NCBI GenBank assembly: GCA_947456845.1
Contig: CANGUJ010000262.1
Location: 1 to 5,995 of the forward strand
Direction: 5' to 3'
DNA length: 5,995 nucleotides
From: Burkholderiales bacterium
GTDB lineage: Bacteria > Pseudomonadota > Gammaproteobacteria > Burkholderiales > JAEUOS01
A program made the position numbers and the translations under genes. Shown here piece after piece: positions 4,940 through 5,995 of this stretch (its first letter is position 1; every line of letters begins with the position of its first letter). Under the pieces are notes generated by a model that was not told where the DNA came from, did no database searches, and was given only the letters and a program-made list of their open reading frames with translations.

Positions 4940-5995
4940 CCTCGCGCACCGTCCGCATCGGCGGCGCCTCCGGCGCCTGGGGCGACAGCCCGATGGCCAT
5001 CGGCCAGTTGCTCACCGACAAGGTCGACTACCTGATGATGGATTACCTGGCCGAGGTGACGATGTCGCTCCTCGCGCGGGCCAGGCTCAAGGACCCGGAA
5101 GCCGGCTATCCGCCGGATTTCGTCGCCTACCTCAAGCCGCATCTGGCCGTCCTGGCAGAGCGCGGCATCAAGGTGGCCACCAACGCGGGCGGCGTCAATC
5201 CGCAGGCCTGCAAGCGCGCGCTCGAAGCCGCCTGCAGGGAGGCCGGCGTCGACCTGAAGGTCGCCGTCGTCGAGGGGGACGATGTCATGCCCATGATCGA
5301 TACGCTGCGCGCCGAGGGCGTGCGCGAGTGGGTGTCCGGCGCCCCCCTTCCCGAGCGCCTGCTGACCGCCAACGCCTATCTCGGCGCGCTCCCGATCGCC
5401 GCCGCGCTGGGCAAGGGTGCCGATATCGTGATCACCGGGCGCAGTGTCGACAGCGCCACCGCACTGGGCATCCTGATGCATGAGTTCGGCTGGGCAGCGG
5501 ACAACCATGACCTTATGGCCGCCGGCAGCCTGGTCGGACATGTACTTGAGTGCGGCCCGCAAGCCACCGGCGGCGTGTTCACTGACTGGGAGCAGGTGCC
5601 GGGCTGGCACAACATCGGCTACCCGATCGCCGAATGCGCGGCCGACGGCAGCTTTGTGCTCTCCAAACCGCCCGGCACCGGCGGCATGATCACCCATGCC
5701 ACGGTGGCCGAGCAGGTGCTCTACGAGGTGGGCGATCCGGCGGCCTACATCCTGCCGGATGTGGTCGCCGATTTTTCGCAGGTGAAGATAGAGCCCGCCG
5801 GTGCAGACCGCGTGCGGGTCAGCGGCGCGCGCGGCCGGGCACCCACCACCCAGTACAAGGTATCGGCCACCTACCAGGACGGCGCACGGGCGGTGGCCAT
5901 GATCGCCATCGTCGGCCCGGATGCCGCCCGCAAGGCCGAGCGCACCGCCGAGGCGCTGGTGGCGCGCGCGCGTATGCTGTTCGCCGCGCGCGGCA
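4936..5995 (+). CDS. AtuA-family (DUF1446, acyclic terpene utilisation) protein, 3' end outside window
   Basis: The frame is open from ATG 4936 to the window edge (353 codons, no stop), beginning MTSRTVRIGGASGAWGDSP. Features typical of AtuA/DUF1446: an N-terminal glycine-rich IGGASGAWGDS; DYLMMDYLAEVTMSLLAR (31-48); VATNAGGVNPQACKRA (80-95); ADIVITGRSVDSAT (162-175); VGHVLECGPQATGGVF (200-215); and SKPPGTGGMITHATVAEQVLYE near 243-264. No signal peptide or membrane segment is visible, so it is probably cytoplasmic. AtuA is required for citronellol/geraniol degradation in Pseudomonas. Its exact reaction is, as far as I know, not settled, and family members occur in many clusters with acyl-CoA genes outside terpene pathways. 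Here it is coupled to an enoyl-CoA hydratase and preceded by acyl-CoA dehydrogenase remains. No geranyl-CoA carboxylase gene is visible, so terpene use is not shown. Family proteins are about 450-600 residues, so roughly 100-250 residues lie beyond the window. Confidence 0.9.
   Translation, partial: MTSRTVRIGGASGAWGDSPMAIGQLLTDKVDYLMMDYLAEVTMSLLARARLKDPEAGYPPDFVAYLKPHLAVLAERGIKVATNAGGVNPQACKRALEAACREAGVDLKVAVVEGDDVMPMIDTLRAEGVREWVSGAPLPERLLTANAYLGALPIAAALGKGADIVITGRSVDSATALGILMHEFGWAADNHDLMAAGSLVGHVLECGPQATGGVFTDWEQVPGWHNIGYPIAECAADGSFVLSKPPGTGGMITHATVAEQVLYEVGDPAAYILPDVVADFSQVKIEPAGADRVRVSGARGRAPTTQYKVSATYQDGARAVAMIAIVGPDAARKAERTAEALVARARMLFAARG

Noticed and set aside
4699..5697. Minus-strand open frame (332 codons) opposite the AtuA-family gene
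   Set aside because: His/Gly/Ala-rich translation without motifs; the + strand frame through the same bases is an unmistakable AtuA-family protein.

Overview
The window is GC-rich coding DNA (strong G/C bias at third codon positions, tightly packed genes, 4-bp ATGA overlaps). This and the gene families fit a catabolically versatile proteobacterium, probably a Betaproteobacterium of the Burkholderiales/Rhodocyclales type. The taxon is an inference from style, not from a marker gene.

Left block (1-2471, + strand). The last 55 codons of an unrecognised gene overlap a complete FAD-dependent aromatic hydroxylase of the MhpA/PheA/TfdB group. The hydroxylase overlaps, by ATGA, an IclR-family regulator. 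The three look like the 3' end of one translationally coupled operon for uptake or breakdown of an aromatic compound, with its likely regulator as the last gene.

Middle block (2468-4128): a gene graveyard with three broken genes in a row. (a) A minus-strand C-terminal remnant of a CaiB/BaiF-type CoA-transferase has lost its N-terminal two thirds and carries a TGA in place of an expected Trp codon and two frameshifts at G/C homopolymers. (b) A plus-strand D-2-hydroxyacid dehydrogenase lacks its N-terminus and an internal segment that should hold the catalytic residues. (c) A plus-strand acyl-CoA dehydrogenase has a large in-frame internal deletion, a 1-nt frameshift, and probably a second deletion just before its C-terminus. 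Long open frames remain, so automatic annotation could call some of these as intact hypothetical proteins.

Right block (4139-5995, + strand). An apparently intact enoyl-CoA hydratase/isomerase is followed, with an ATGA overlap, by an AtuA-family (DUF1446) gene that runs off the window end. The order acyl-CoA dehydrogenase, enoyl-CoA hydratase, AtuA suggests an acyl-CoA degradation operon (branched, terpenoid or ring-derived acyl-CoA) that has lost its dehydrogenase here. I see no RNA genes, CRISPR, transposase, phage or toxin/defence genes, and no new biological system. The most notable feature is the erosion of three neighbouring CoA/hydroxyacid genes between intact operons.
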